A DNA stretch of 64,000 nucleotides from Trifolium pratense. Taxonomy: Eukaryota > Streptophyta > Magnoliopsida > Fabales > Fabaceae. Under the pieces are notes generated by a model. It saw only the letters and a program-made list of their open reading frames with translations. It did not search any database and was not told the origin of the DNA. The stretch lies in contig NC_060060.1 in the NCBI RefSeq assembly GCF_020283565.1, forward strand, positions 63,535,257 to 63,599,256. The letters are read 5' to 3'. The position numbers were made by a program, and so were the translations under genes. Positions within the stretch are counted from its first letter, which is position 1. Each line of letters starts with the position of its first letter. Below, one piece after another: positions 49,132-58,806 of the stretch.

Positions 49132-49424
49132 TTTTGTGATTTTTCCAACTCGTTGCTTACCAAGGCTTAGCAATGCATCTATATGCTCTGTAATTCATAT
49201 ATTGGTTATAGTTTAAATGTAAATTGTAATTGAATTTGAAGATATCCATATTGTATTCTAGTAACTTGTAATTAGATTTGAGTAGCATATTTTCTAGCCA
49301 ATACTTAGTATGGTACACTGTTTGAATGCCTTCTGTGGTGTTTGATTACAATCAATGAAATTTGTTGGCTCTTTTTTTCATATTCAATGTACAACCTGAT
49401 AAAAGAATTTTTATTTTTTTTTAA
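49132..49424. other. AT-rich stretch with no recognised gene
   Basis: Only short frames are visible. The texture, T-rich with scattered TGTAAT and AATGAAATTTG words, resembles a plant 3' UTR or intron, but nothing identifies it. Confidence 0.3.
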
Positions 49425-49764
49425 AAAAAGAAGGACCTTTAATAGCGTTTATTAAATAAAGCGTTATTATAGGTAATGCGGCGCTATTAAAGCCTGTGTA
49501 TTTGAAGGACTATAATAACGCTTTATTCACGGGCGCTATTAAATAAAACTCTATAAAAGCCTTCTCCCAAAGCTCTTCAAGGTAGAGTATACCACTTACG
49601 ACAGCGGTTGTTTCAATAAGCGCTATTAAATCTAGACATATGATAGCATTTTAAAAACACTATTATAGGCATCAAACCTATAATAGCGGTATCAGTAATA
49701 TCGCTTTAAAACACTATCAAAAGTATAAAAAAACGCTATTAAAGGGGTTTTTTTTGTAGTAGTG
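49425..49764. mobile_element. CACTA-like MITE rich in AATAGCG motif
   Basis: It ends TTTTGTAGTAGTG (49752-49764), a CACTA-type right terminus. Words such as AATAGCG, CGCTATTAAA and GCGTTATTA appear repeatedly on both strands near both ends. The left end, around GGACCTTTAATAGCG (about 49433), lacks the expected CACTACTAC and seems eroded. No coding capacity. Confidence 0.55.
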
Positions 49765-49780
49765 CTACTTTGATTATCCA

Positions 49781-50606
49781 TATGTTGCATGGGTACTCCA
49801 TTTTAGAAAGCGTACCGGTACAGGATACGTACCGCGTACCGGATACGCGTACGGTACTCCTCCGGTACGCACCGACACCGTACCTAGTTTTTTTTTTTGC
49901 AATGGGTACGTGCGTGGTACACCTATGGCACGCGCGTGGTATACAAATCCAAAAAAACACGTACGGTTTTTTTTCTTTCTCATTTTTCTTTTATTAGTTT
50001 TGTTTTTAGGAAGATTTAGGTTTCTTATTTGTTTATAATATACAAGTAGCAACTATGATATAAAACAATAACAAAGTAGTCGCCGAAATTATTCACTCAT
50101 TCATTGAAAATGAATAGTCTCAATTCAAAGAGAGATGAAAATCTAGTTTTTATTCATACTAATTTCCGTCTTCTCTCGAGAAAGAGAAATAGTAATACTT
50201 ATAATGAAAGTGCAACAAAAATGTGGGATATTCTTGGAGATGAAGGAGATTTATTTAATATATAGTTGATATTCTTGAAATTGCTAGTCTTTCTCGCGGT
50301 GAACCTAACTAGGGGTCGCTTTTTTTAGTGATGATGGAGAGAGAAACAATTGACTTTTTTTGAGCTAATTGCTTTTTAATTTCATATTTTGATGTTTCGA
50401 ACAATTTAAATTACTTTTAAAGTGTGGTGTGATATTTTTTATGTTTAATTATTTATTTTAACAATATAATTCTATTATTTAATATATATAATTATATTAA
50501 AAAAAATTATAGGGACGTACATGTACATTAGTTTTTCTAAAAATGACGTACCCCGTACCGGCACCCGTACCGGATACTGGTACCGTACCGATACCCGGGC
50601 AACATA
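49781..50606. mobile_element. hAT-like non-autonomous element with GTACCG-rich ends (826 bp)
   Basis: The left end TATGTTGCATGGGTA and the right end TACCCGGGCAACATA are imperfect inverted repeats. Next to both ends lie dense clusters of GTACCG/CGGTAC and GATACG words (left 49805-49890, right 50545-50595), a style known from plant hAT elements. The AT-rich middle has no long ORF. The 8 bp flanks (ATTATCCA and ATCTATCA) match only partly, so the target duplication is weak and the class is tentative. Confidence 0.6.
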
Positions 50607-50756
50607 ATCTATCACTTAATCCTATAAAAACCACTCAATTTTTCATGTTCTTCTTCCACTGGTATTTCTTGATTAGTATTAGTGGCAGGGTCCTCCTGTG
50701 CACTTGATGTTCCAACATTGTTTGCAACATCCGTCTTTGATGGTTCCTCAGAGGTG
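50607..50756 (-). pseudogene. Relic of plant transposon protein, acidic N-terminal side
   Basis: One minus frame is open for about 48 codons before a stop. It reads TSEEPSKTDVANN... and ...NQEIPVEEEHEKLSG, an acidic low-complexity stretch like those in legume transposon-protein ORFs. It probably belongs to the same relic as 41434-42146, with the intervening transposons inserted between. The link rests on composition and strand only. Confidence 0.35.
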
Positions 50757-51847
50757 TGTTAGTGTAGTTTTTTATGGCAGCGACAATAGTCGTCATAAGA
50801 CAAGTGTTTCTATGATTTTATGCGATGTGAGATTGATTAACTTGAAAGAGCCGGTTTTGCTTATTGTGATTTATTAAGGGGATTGTCGGTATGTAAATTT
50901 GGTTGTGTTGGCAATGAGTTTATTCGTTTCTCAAGATCGCATAGGTTGATACTACAATACATTTTTTTGCTATCTAATTTCGTATCCGTACGTAATGAGG
51001 TCTCCAGAATAATGTCGTGGTGTGAGTGCGTTTTTACTTTGAGTAATGCTAGTTGGTACGAATGATGCAATCAAAGAAACACAAGAATGATGACATGTAA
51101 TGCTATTAGTGGTGGGTCAAAGTGAGAGCTCCCTTATTTTACGGAAATCATGGGCAAATGGGTATTGTAATTGTGATTAATATAACCTTCTTGCTTTTCG
51201 TTATTGCTCTATGTCGTAACAAACATCATTTCCCTTTTACTTTTGTTTTTTTAGACCACTTTTACTGTCTACGATGCAATATGGGTTAATTACTGCATTT
51301 TGAAGTGGATTGACTGGATCAGATTTATGTCCATCAATATTTTGTATTTTAATTATTTTGATTGTATTTAGATTTTGTTGAGGATTTTCCTTCTACATCC
51401 ATTTGTAAGAAGAAAAAAAACATAAAATATTGAAACATATAATAAAGTCAATATAACTAAAAATGAACCATAAACTGAAGTATATTATTAATCAGCAAAA
51501 AAAAAATTAAAATGAAGTTTAAGAAGCTTGAAATGAATTTTTACGGCTAAATTAATATAACTTAACTAATTAAAATTAAGTTTAAGAAGCTTGAAATAAG
51601 TGTTGTTCTACCCTTCTTAGTAGCATTGTTTTTGTTATTGAACCGGAGAAAAAGAGTCACGGTAATTTAGAGTACGTCCGCGAAGTTAAAAAAGTCTTAT
51701 TAAGAATTGTTTCCACTAAGAATAAAACTTAATTTTTTTTTCGAACGATCCGTTTTAAAGAAATTAAATTCATTAACCAATTGAATTCAATATTTTGGTT
51801 TCTTAATACCATTCTTTACCCAAAAGTATTTTCATGCATGCATTCAT
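50757..51847. other. Intergenic stretch with one long-range inverted motif
   Basis: The 23 bp at 50777-50799, beginning GCAGCGACAATAGTCG, is the exact reverse complement of 42341-42363 in the CACTACAAG element. It may be the edge of a related transposon. The rest is AT-rich with short frames only and runs into the 3' flank of the RBR gene. Confidence 0.4.
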
Positions 51848-51923
51848 TCAGTCATCACAAGTACAATTTTTTTGAGGAGGAGTATTGCCACGTCCACATT
51901 GGTAACAAAACATGTACGCACAC
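51848..51923 (-). CDS. RBR-type E3 ubiquitin ligase, last exon (second half of RING2)
   Basis: A 76 bp exon too short to stand out as an ORF. Its acceptor is TTAAATTGCAG at 51924 upward, and it joins in phase to the donor at 52329 (the split codon AG|G gives Arg). It encodes CAYMFCYQCGRGNTPPQKN followed by CTCDD and a stop at 51848-51850. This supplies the FCY.CG zinc ligands that complete RING2 begun at the end of exon 1, which is strong evidence that the intron 51924-52329 is real. Confidence 0.75.
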
Positions 51924-52329
51924 CTGCAATTTAAGAATATAATAATAATTAATAAATAACTTTGTTTTAATTAACAATCAATAATAATAATAAATATAAA
52001 AAGCACTCATGTATTTTTCGAAGGAGATTAATCATCGTTAATAGTGATGAAAATTTCGTATTATTATTATAATAACCCAAAAGTTTGGACCGATCACAAC
52101 CTTCCATGGTTTAGATTTTAAAGCTAAAATATTTACATTTCAAAAAATTAAAACTGCATGAAGAGCTGAGGTCCTAATAATTGTACTTTGATTTTGTTTA
52201 TTATATATTAGGTACTTTTTTTCTGCTAAAATAAGATTAACTTATTTATCATGAATTCAAAGACACACATCCATCAATGATTGGAAGACAAAAACATTGT
52301 GTAGGAAAAAAAAGAGAGCAAATACCAAC

Positions 52330-53059
52330 CTGCATTTCATGTGATTGCAACCTTGAGTCTTTTCAATTAAATGCCTACAATTTGGACACTCTTTCCATTT
52401 CCTTCTATCAGCAAGATCCAACATCAAAGCATCATTACTATGCTTCAATCTTTGAAACTTTTCACAACTCATTTCTTTATGCCATGGAGTTTTACACTTA
52501 ACACAAATACTTCTCTTGCAATGAGGACATGTACATTCTTCACTAATCACTTTTCCATTGTGATTATCCTCACTAATTAAAAGTGCTGAACAATTATAAA
52601 AAGGACAATAAAATTTATTTTTTTCAGGAACCACTGATTCACACAAAGCTTTTTCCCACCAATTTAACACATTGTTAGGTATAAAATTGGTTTGCAATAT
52701 TGAGGATTCAATACTCCATAACAACCTGATTCAGGACAATTTAGGATAACCTTGTTTTCTTGAAGCTTTGAAACTATGTATTTGATTGTGCATTTTGTGC
52801 AAAAAAAATGAGTGCAACCTTCTATATTGAACGAGTCATTTAGAGGCTTTGATTCATAGCAAATTTCACAATCATAAAATGGGATACCTTTTATAGGAAG
52901 TGGGGTGGGAATAGTAATTTCATTGGTTTCAAAAAAGTTATCTAGGGTTAAATTAGGGGAGGGATTAGAAAATGATGGAGGTAAGAGGTTTTGTTTCTTA
53001 CTATTTCTTTTCTTAGTTTTTATAGGGATACAATGAAGAATGCAAAAGTTGTTTCCCAT
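52330..53059 (-). pseudogene. RBR-type E3 ubiquitin ligase, first exon, with an internal frameshift
   Basis: From ATG 53059 the frame gives a Ser/Pro/Asn-rich N-terminus, then RING1 (CEICYE...CTHFFCTKC...CPESGC, about residues 65-112). It then goes out of frame near 52679-52684. The next frame resumes at once with LNWWEKALCESVVPEK and the IBR (FYCPFYNC...CPHCKRSICVKCKTPWH), then the first half of RING2 (KECPNCRHLIEKTQGCNHMKC) up to the donor at 52329. RBR ligases take ubiquitin from E2 on RING1 and pass it through a RING2 cysteine to substrate. The domain order and spacing match small plant RBR proteins (RSL1/RNF144-like). The frameshift, an apparent two-base surplus (TA), truncates the product right after RING1. 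It could be a real null allele or a sequencing error. No intron fits it. Confidence 0.75.
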
Positions 53060-53620
53060 GTTGTTATTTTGACTTACAAAAAATGGTTTTGTGTTTTTCT
53101 ATTCACCTAGCTAGCTATATTACTTTGTATTGCGGAGAAAATGGTAGTAATTCAAGTGATGTAAAATTTACCATACTTTATGGGGGAAGAGAGGGTAGGC
53201 TTGAAAGGGTCTTTTGGATGTGATTAGTCATAAGAGTAATCATTAAAAAATTCGATCCAATTAAAATGCAAAATGGTTTTTGACTGTTAACCTATTATAA
53301 TCAATTTAATTCATTGTTTTTTTTTAAAAGGAATATATTATCCAAATATTAAAAAAAAAATTATATAAAAAATATATTAAATGTTTCATGATATGATTGT
53401 TGATAAATAAAAGAAGTCTCAACTCAACTGTCATATTGTTAGACAGGACACCAACTTTTGTAGTTGTGTGTGAGCTTTAGTGGTGCTTTTGAGGAAAAGT
53501 CCCAAAATTCTTTCAGATGGTTTAATGATAACAAATCGTAAGTCTGTAATGACATAAGAATTATTCATAATTATGATATTTTTTTGTTATCTAACAAATT
53601 TCTTTAAATGTAGTTAAATA
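53060..53620. other. Upstream region of the RBR gene, no gene seen
   Basis: AT-rich 5' flank of the minus-strand RBR gene with T and A runs near 53318-53360. No convincing TATA box or ORF. The stretch after 53440 is ordinary low-complexity intergenic DNA. Confidence 0.4.
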
Positions 53621-53767
53621 CTTTCTCTAGTCCTATATATAAGAAGAAATTTACTTTTTAGATTCATTGTAAAGTTGAAGTATCTAGATTACAATATTGT
53701 CTAGATACATCAATTTTACAATAAATTTAGAAAGTAAACTTTTTCTTATATATGGGACTAGAGGGAG
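53621..53767. mobile_element. Stowaway-like MITE (147 bp)
   Basis: Terminal inverted repeats CTTTCTCTAGTCCTATATATAAG and, inverted at the right end, CTCCCTCTAGTCCCATATATAAG extend over most of the element, so it folds into a long hairpin. It is flanked by TA on both sides (53619-53620 and 53768-53769), the Tc1/mariner target signature. Confidence 0.8.
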
Positions 53768-54271
53768 TAAAACGGTAGAAATCTCTAGTCTAAAGAAACT
53801 AGGGTTTATGATCACATGAGATCAGAGACAAAGATCAAAATCACATGTAATAAAAAACAATGAATGTGGAACACGAGGTAAAAAACAACGAAGATTTTCA
53901 AAATCACTTTAAAGGTTCAAATTCAAAGTTGAAGAATACTTGTGCATGGAAACTCAACAAGTTATGATCATGCAATCAAGACAACTACGATGAAAATTCA
54001 ACGGTGTTTGCCACTTCTTTTAAGATAAAGTGATTATTTAATTTGATCATCCAAAATATTATTCAAGTACGTAAAAAATAAAATAGATAGCCCTAAGACT
54101 TCAATTGTATTTGAAACATGTTTAGATTTGACTTATTTTTGTGAGACTATTTGTGAGAACTAATAAAAACAATATGGCCTTTTCCAAAAAAAATAAAAAC
54201 AATATGAAAATATGACCTTTTGGTAACTCATTGGCTAGTAAGCTTATTATTAAAATTGGGAAATCCAATCC
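53768..54271. other. Intergenic, nothing recognised
   Basis: AT-rich sequence between two MITEs. The short minus frame at 54122-54334 overlaps the next MITE and has no recognisable features. Confidence 0.4.
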
Positions 54272-54421
54272 TAGAGGATCCTCAGATTTGGAGTATCCTC
54301 TCCCATAGTACAGTGGTGCTGCAAGTATTACCACATGTGATGATTTACTATACTAATTAAAAATTAAAAAGTATTATACCACTGCACATGAGAGAGGATC
54401 TGAATCCGAGGAACCCCTTAG
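54272..54421. mobile_element. Foldback MITE of unassigned superfamily (about 150 bp)
   Basis: The left arm TAGAGGATCCTCAGATTTGG...CAGTGG and the right arm CCACTGC...GAATCCGAGGAACCCCTTA are imperfect inverted copies of about 45 bp around an AT-rich loop. Target duplication not clear. Confidence 0.55.
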
Positions 54422-54678
54422 AGAAACAGATAAATAATTTATTTAACCTATTGGCTAGTTATGTAGAATTAATTTCAATAACATATTCGATTATAAAATA
54501 AATAAAAAATTCAATAACATATTTACATGATAAATAAATTGATGTATTTGTCACATGCATCATGAAAGTATTGACTCCATGCGTGATCCCTCTGAATGAA
54601 ATGACTTCAAATATGCAAAATGTGCCAAATATATGCAGCTGATAGAATGATGGATGCAATTTACAGCTGGAACTAGAA

Positions 54679-54863
54679 CTAGCAGCTTAAACTGGAATAT
54701 AAGTCTTGAAGAGCGGCGTACAACGGCTCAGCAGCCTCTGGTCTGTCCACCATCCCTAAGAGAATGTCAGATGTGGTATGACAAGAACTGCCATAAAACC
54801 GCAGATTTGCATCCATCCTGGTTGCAACTATATTTCCTTCCAATGACACTCCCACAAATGCAC
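54679..54863 (-). CDS. YSC84 (DUF500)-domain protein gene, last exon
   Basis: The exon starts after TAG acceptor bases (54864-54865). It reads GAFVGVSLEGNIVATRMDAN, then RFYG, DILLG and RPEAAEPLYAALQDLYSSL, and stops with TAG at 54679-54681. This is the C-terminal half of the YSC84 domain (PF04366), a lipid-binding module that in yeast Ysc84 and animal SH3YL1 links phosphoinositide membranes to actin. Plant members usually carry it at the C-terminus, sometimes after a FYVE-type finger. The exon phase (split Gly codon G|GT) agrees with the donor of the preceding exon. Its 3' flank (54439-54678) is AT-rich, with no other gene. Confidence 0.85.
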
Positions 54864-55029
54864 CTATGGTTTGAGAACATTCAATGTCAGTCAATATTTC
54901 AAGCATCAATCATCATAAGAATAAAATGAGAATATACTATGTGAAAGAAGCCATGCAGGTTATAATTCAGAAAACACCATACACAATGTTTGATATTACC
55001 ATTGTTAATATTTCCCCCAAAGTGGATTT

Positions 55030-55215
55030 CCTGCAGTAACTGCAGGACGCAGTATTTGATCTGAGTCGTCCGATTTTAAATCGGCGGCTGAGATTGTTTT
55101 TTAGTATATAAATTAGTTTATAATCTGAACCGCCCGATTTTAAATCGATGGCGGAGATTCAGTACAGCGTGAAACAACATGCAATCTCTACAGTTGGGAA
55201 TCTAGATCGGTATTT
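55030..55215. repeat. Two-copy repeat around CCGATTTTAAATCG in the YSC84 intron
   Basis: ATCTGAGTCGTCCGATTTTAAATCGGCGGCTGAGAT (about 55057-55092) and a similar block (about 55121-55157) share the near-palindromic core CCGATTTTAAATCG. Such blocks are often part of dispersed plant repeats; no family is assigned. Confidence 0.5.
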
Positions 55216-55304
55216 CACCTGCCCTTTCTAATAACCATCTTTGACACCTTTTCACATATATTAAGAAAACTAGTAGTATATGTACGTTCTCTGCATAAAT
55301 ATTA

Positions 55305-55438
55305 CTCCCTCCGTCCCACAATAAGTGAGTCAGTTGACTATTGTGCACTATTATACAATTAAAAAAATTAATAGTCAAAGTTATGCATTGGCATACGTGA
55401 AACAGTCGGCTGACTCACTCATTTTGGGACGGAGGGAG
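55305..55438. mobile_element. Stowaway-type MITE (134 bp)
   Basis: CTCCCTCCGTCCCACAATAA at the left and TTTTGGGACGGAGGGAG at the right are canonical Stowaway inverted repeats. TA flanks both sides (55303-55304 and 55439-55440). It lies inside the YSC84 intron. Confidence 0.9.
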
Positions 55439-55829
55439 TACTATACTTCCCTTTGTATTATAGATATGTCATTCGGACTTTTCATATTCCAAGACAAATT
55501 AATAGTATTAATAAGATGTATGTTTGAACAAAACTAATAAATGTATTTGGTAATTTGAAAATGTGCTTATAATTAGTGACAAATTCTTTTTTGAATGGTG
55601 GCTTATAATTAGGGACGAAGAGTAGTTACAGGTCTTCATCATCATTTCAACGAAGATTTGTCTATGTTGAAACCACACAACCAAGTTGAAAGCCATAGTA
55701 TGGATAGTTAACATGATACAAAATAGCCTAGTGCTTATGTATTTAGATGAATCATGCAGAGCAAATTTTCTTGACATTTCATCCAAAAGAAGATTAAGAG
55801 ATACACATCAAAGTTTTACGGCGGACTAC

Positions 55830-56025
55830 CTTTACTGCAGCTGTAAGTATAACACATGCTAGAACCTCCGTCACCGGCACGAATATCTGCTTCGAGCACT
55901 CTTCCAATAGGCCCTGCAGCAGCACTACAACCAGCACCAAGAGAAAAATGCATGCGACTGCAAAATGTCTTCACAGCTTTGATATCACGAAGCACAATTA
56001 TAAAGTCCATAAGTTCACCACCAAT
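55830..56025 (-). CDS. YSC84 (DUF500)-domain protein gene, penultimate exon
   Basis: The acceptor CAG lies at 56026-56028 and the donor GT at 55829-55828. The exon reads IGGELMDFIIVLRD, FCSRMHFSLGAGCSAAAGP, GRVLEADIRAGDGG and CYTYSCSKG, the central block of the YSC84 domain. The order and sequence follow plant homologues closely and no stop interrupts it, so selection probably held until recently. Earlier exons should lie at higher coordinates but are not in the window. About 97 bp upstream of the acceptor the intron is entered by a copia element (56123), and retroelement sequence continues to the window end. Whether the gene still splices across that insertion cannot be told from here. Confidence 0.85.
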
Positions 56026-56122
56026 CTGTGTCAATCACAAAGAGATTGAAACCATGTCAACAAGCCGCGCAAGTAAGCAAGCACGCCTAACAGTTTTGAT
56101 TTTCATATTCATTAATAGTAAC

Positions 56123-56499
56123 TGTTGAATATGTAAATTGATTTTGGGTTTGTTAGTTTTGGGCCTTAGGAAGTTTAAGCCCAAAATTTAGTAATAAGTA
56201 GTAAGTCTAAAGAATGTTCTAGAGATATGTAGAAATAAGTAGAAGTCATAGTAGAAAATGTATGTAGAAGTATAGAGAAGTTTGTAGAACTCTCTCTTAG
56301 AAGTATGTAGAAGAGTCTCTAGGAGTATGTAGAACTCTCCCTTGAAGGCTATAAATAGGGAAGAGCTAGTCATTTGTAAATCAAGCCAAAAATTACAAAC
56401 ACTCAATAATATAAGTAGAATTCCCTTCCAACAAGTTTCATATATCCTCTCTCAAATTATTTAAACACTTTCTCCACCTATTAAAGCTTCCTTCCAACA
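56123..56499 (+). repeat. 5' LTR of interrupted plus-strand copia
   Basis: 377 bp, TG...CA. TATAAATA lies at 56350-56357 and a GTAGAA-rich segment just upstream (TATGTAGAAG, GTATGTAGAAC and variants). The target duplication partner lies outside the window; GTAAC precedes the LTR. Confidence 0.85.
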
Positions 56500-56533
56500 A
56501 AGTGGTATCAAGAGCTTGAAGGTCCTCCTAAAG

Positions 56534-57493
56534 ATGGCAAATAATGGTGTTCCTCTCCAAGTCCCGATGCTCACAAAGAGCAACTACGACAATTGGAGTC
56601 TGAGAATGGTGGCTCTCCTTGGCGCACACGACGTGTGGGAGATAGTCGAGAAAGGCCTTGTAATCCCGGAGAATGAAGGTACTCTATCTCAAACTCAAAA
56701 GGATAGTTTGAGAGACTCAAGGAAGAGAGACAAGAAGGCTCTATGTCTAATCTATCAAGGATTAGATGAAGACACGTTCGAGAAGGTCTCGGGAGCAACG
56801 ACGGCTAAAGAAGCATGGGAGAAACTTCGAACTTCTTACAAGGGAGCCGATCAAGTAAAGAAGGTACGTCTTCAAACACTAAGAGGAGAGTTTGAAGCTT
56901 TGCATATGAAAGAAGGTGAACTTATCTCTGATTACTTCTCAAGAGTTTTGACGGTTACTAATAATCTAAAAAGAAACGGAGAGAAGTATGATGATGTAAG
57001 AATCATGGAGAAAGTTCTTAGATCGGTAGATCCAAAGTTTGAGCATATTGTCACTGTCATCGAAGAGACAAAAGATTTGGAGGACATGACAATGGAGCAA
57101 CTTCTTGGGTCATTGCAAGCTTATGAGGAAAAGAAGAAGAAGAAGGAAGATATCGAGGGGCAAGTACTCAAGACACGAGTCGATTCACCTAGAGAAGAGC
57201 ATGGTCGAAGCAACCAAAGACGAGGTGGCGCTCGAGAACGTGGACGTGGTCGTGGATATGGAGGCGGACGAGGTTGGAGACCTAATGATGACAACAACCA
57301 AAGAGGAGAAATCTCATCAAGAGGTCGTGGGAGAGGATCTCCAAAACCAAGGTACGATAAGTCACGGGTTAAATGCTATAATTGTGAGAAGTTTGGGCAT
57401 TATGCTTTCGAATGTAGAGCTCTTGGAAATTATAGAGTTGAAGAGAAGGCCAACTATGTTGAAGAAATAAACCAAGAAGATGGAACATTATTG
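56534..57493 (+). pseudogene. gag of interrupted copia element (UBN2 and CCHC knuckle), truncated
   Basis: I choose ATG 56534 (MANNGVPLQVP), because the upstream part of the open frame has no ATG. The UBN2-type capsid region includes LTKSNYDNWSLRMVALLGAHDVWEIV (about residues 14-39), AKEAWEKLRTSYKG and LRGEFEALHMKEGE. An Arg/Gly-rich linker (residues 220-270) follows, then the zinc knuckle CYNCEKFGHYAFEC near residues 281-294. After EEINQEDGTLL the true gag is cut. The next codons (to 57514) are the start of the inserted minus-strand copia LTR, giving a false 6-residue tail. Gag is otherwise intact as far as it goes. Protease and the rest of pol are absent from the window. Confidence 0.85.
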
Positions 57494-58792
57494 TGTTGGG
57501 AAATCGTTTCATAAAACACTTTTATAAACGCAGCGGATTAAGATTTCCCATCAATGGATTCTTGTGAATGAGCATGATCAGGTCTAGAATATTACCTTTG
57601 AAGAACAAAACTGTGGCCGCCTTTATCGATCACAAGCACCGCACTTGCAGCACCTCCACTTAGTCCACACGAACAGAGACCTTCGATCTCACAGTGCTAG
57701 CTGTTCTTGGATGAAGGCTGAGGGAATTTTGTGCGGTTTAGGGTTTAGAGAAATTCAGAATTTTTCTAAACTCAGTTAGGGTTTCAAAAGTGTAACTTCT
57801 GAACTTCATAAGGCTCTATTTATAGAGTTTCTTATGAGGTCTTTAGTTTACACGAAATTGGGCTTCTCAAGCCCAATAACCGTTTTTCACTAACTGCACC
57901 CCCACAATAAGTCTTACTTATTTTTCCCTTCTTAACTGTCCTTATGTGTGTGACCCTGTAGGTTCTTATGACGTTGGCAATAATATTAATCGTAATATTA
58001 TAAACAGTGAGCGGTATCTAGCAACACATCACTGTTACCCAAGTCATAGGAATGTCACGTGATCTGACTAACCTTTCCGTGATAAATATCTTGTGCACAA
58101 TTACCCTTTTGTCCTCATGTCTATATTGAACACAAGGCATAGTATGTCATCCTTGTCTAGTTCAATATTGGGCCCATAGACATATCTCCCGTTATGTAGG
58201 AGGGACAAATTCCATCTAGGTCACTCATGTCCCTCAGCATGATTCGTGGGATACCCATCAACCATCTTTATAATTATCCAGTTACGGATAACGTTTGAAT
58301 GACAACAAGGTATTACACTCCTGCATCTAGGGTACATAGTGGTTTCAGGTCGAAGGGTGGAATACACCTTTTATCACTATGAGAAAACTTATGACATTTC
58401 ATAACACTCTATGTAGTATTCTCATGGTGGGTCAATCCGATATAAAGTTACCCTTAACATTTATATCTATGTGAAGACTTGATAACTCATTATCCATGAT
58501 CAGTGAGATATGATCATCAGTCTACCAACATAATAGTCTTTATGCTTTATCGTTATCCCATTTCACAATAAAACTTGACTATGGATATGTTTAAGAATAG
58601 TGTTCTTATATTTAATGGAATCTCACGATTAAGTCATACTTAACGTTCCATAAGTGAACTGACTATTCTAGGGACTTTATCATTTTATCATATATAAAAT
58701 AAATAAAGAAAAGCCTTTTATTTGATAAGTAAATTATTCAATACATCTATTATTCAATTATAAGTAATTGGCCTCTAGGGCTTACACCAACA
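57494..58792 (-). repeat. 3' LTR of minus-strand copia (1299 bp)
   Basis: On the minus strand it begins TGTTGGTGTAAGCCCTAGAG and ends CGATTTCCCAACA. A TATAAATAGAG box lies on the minus strand at about 57814-57824. Confidence 0.88.
57814..57824 (-). promoter_or_regulatory. TATA box in minus-strand copia LTR
   Basis: TATAAATAGAG on the minus strand, a near-consensus plant TATA element in mid-LTR. The role is inferred from consensus and position. Confidence 0.55.
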
Positions 58793-58806
58793 ATCTCCCA
58801 CTAGCA

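Larger units (their letters stand above)
54864..55829 (-). other. Intron of YSC84-domain gene
   Basis: Bounded by GT (55829-55828) and AG (54865-54864) on the minus strand. It contains a Stowaway MITE and a two-copy GATTTTAAATCG motif block. Confidence 0.8.
56123..57493 (+). mobile_element. Ty1/copia element, 5' part, interrupted by a second copia
   Basis: The 377 bp LTR (56123-56499, TGTTGAATATG...CCAACA) is followed by PBS TGGTATCAAGAGC (56503-56515) and gag. The gag frame is cut at 57493, where the LTR of the minus-strand copia begins. The remainder should follow beyond the right edge of the window. The LTR TATA-like TATAAATA is at 56350-56357. The LTR is rich in GTAGAAGT-type repeats (56225-56330). 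Confidence 0.85.

Noticed and set aside
49739..50052. Overlapping short frames on both strands in the hAT-like element
   Set aside because: Produced by GTACCG repeats; low complexity and no domain.
54654..54929. 91-codon plus frame opposite the last YSC84 exon
   Set aside because: Antisense shadow; the minus strand matches a known domain with proper splice sites.
57105..57470. 121-codon frame inside copia gag
   Set aside because: Shifted reading of the Arg/Gly-rich gag linker and zinc knuckle.
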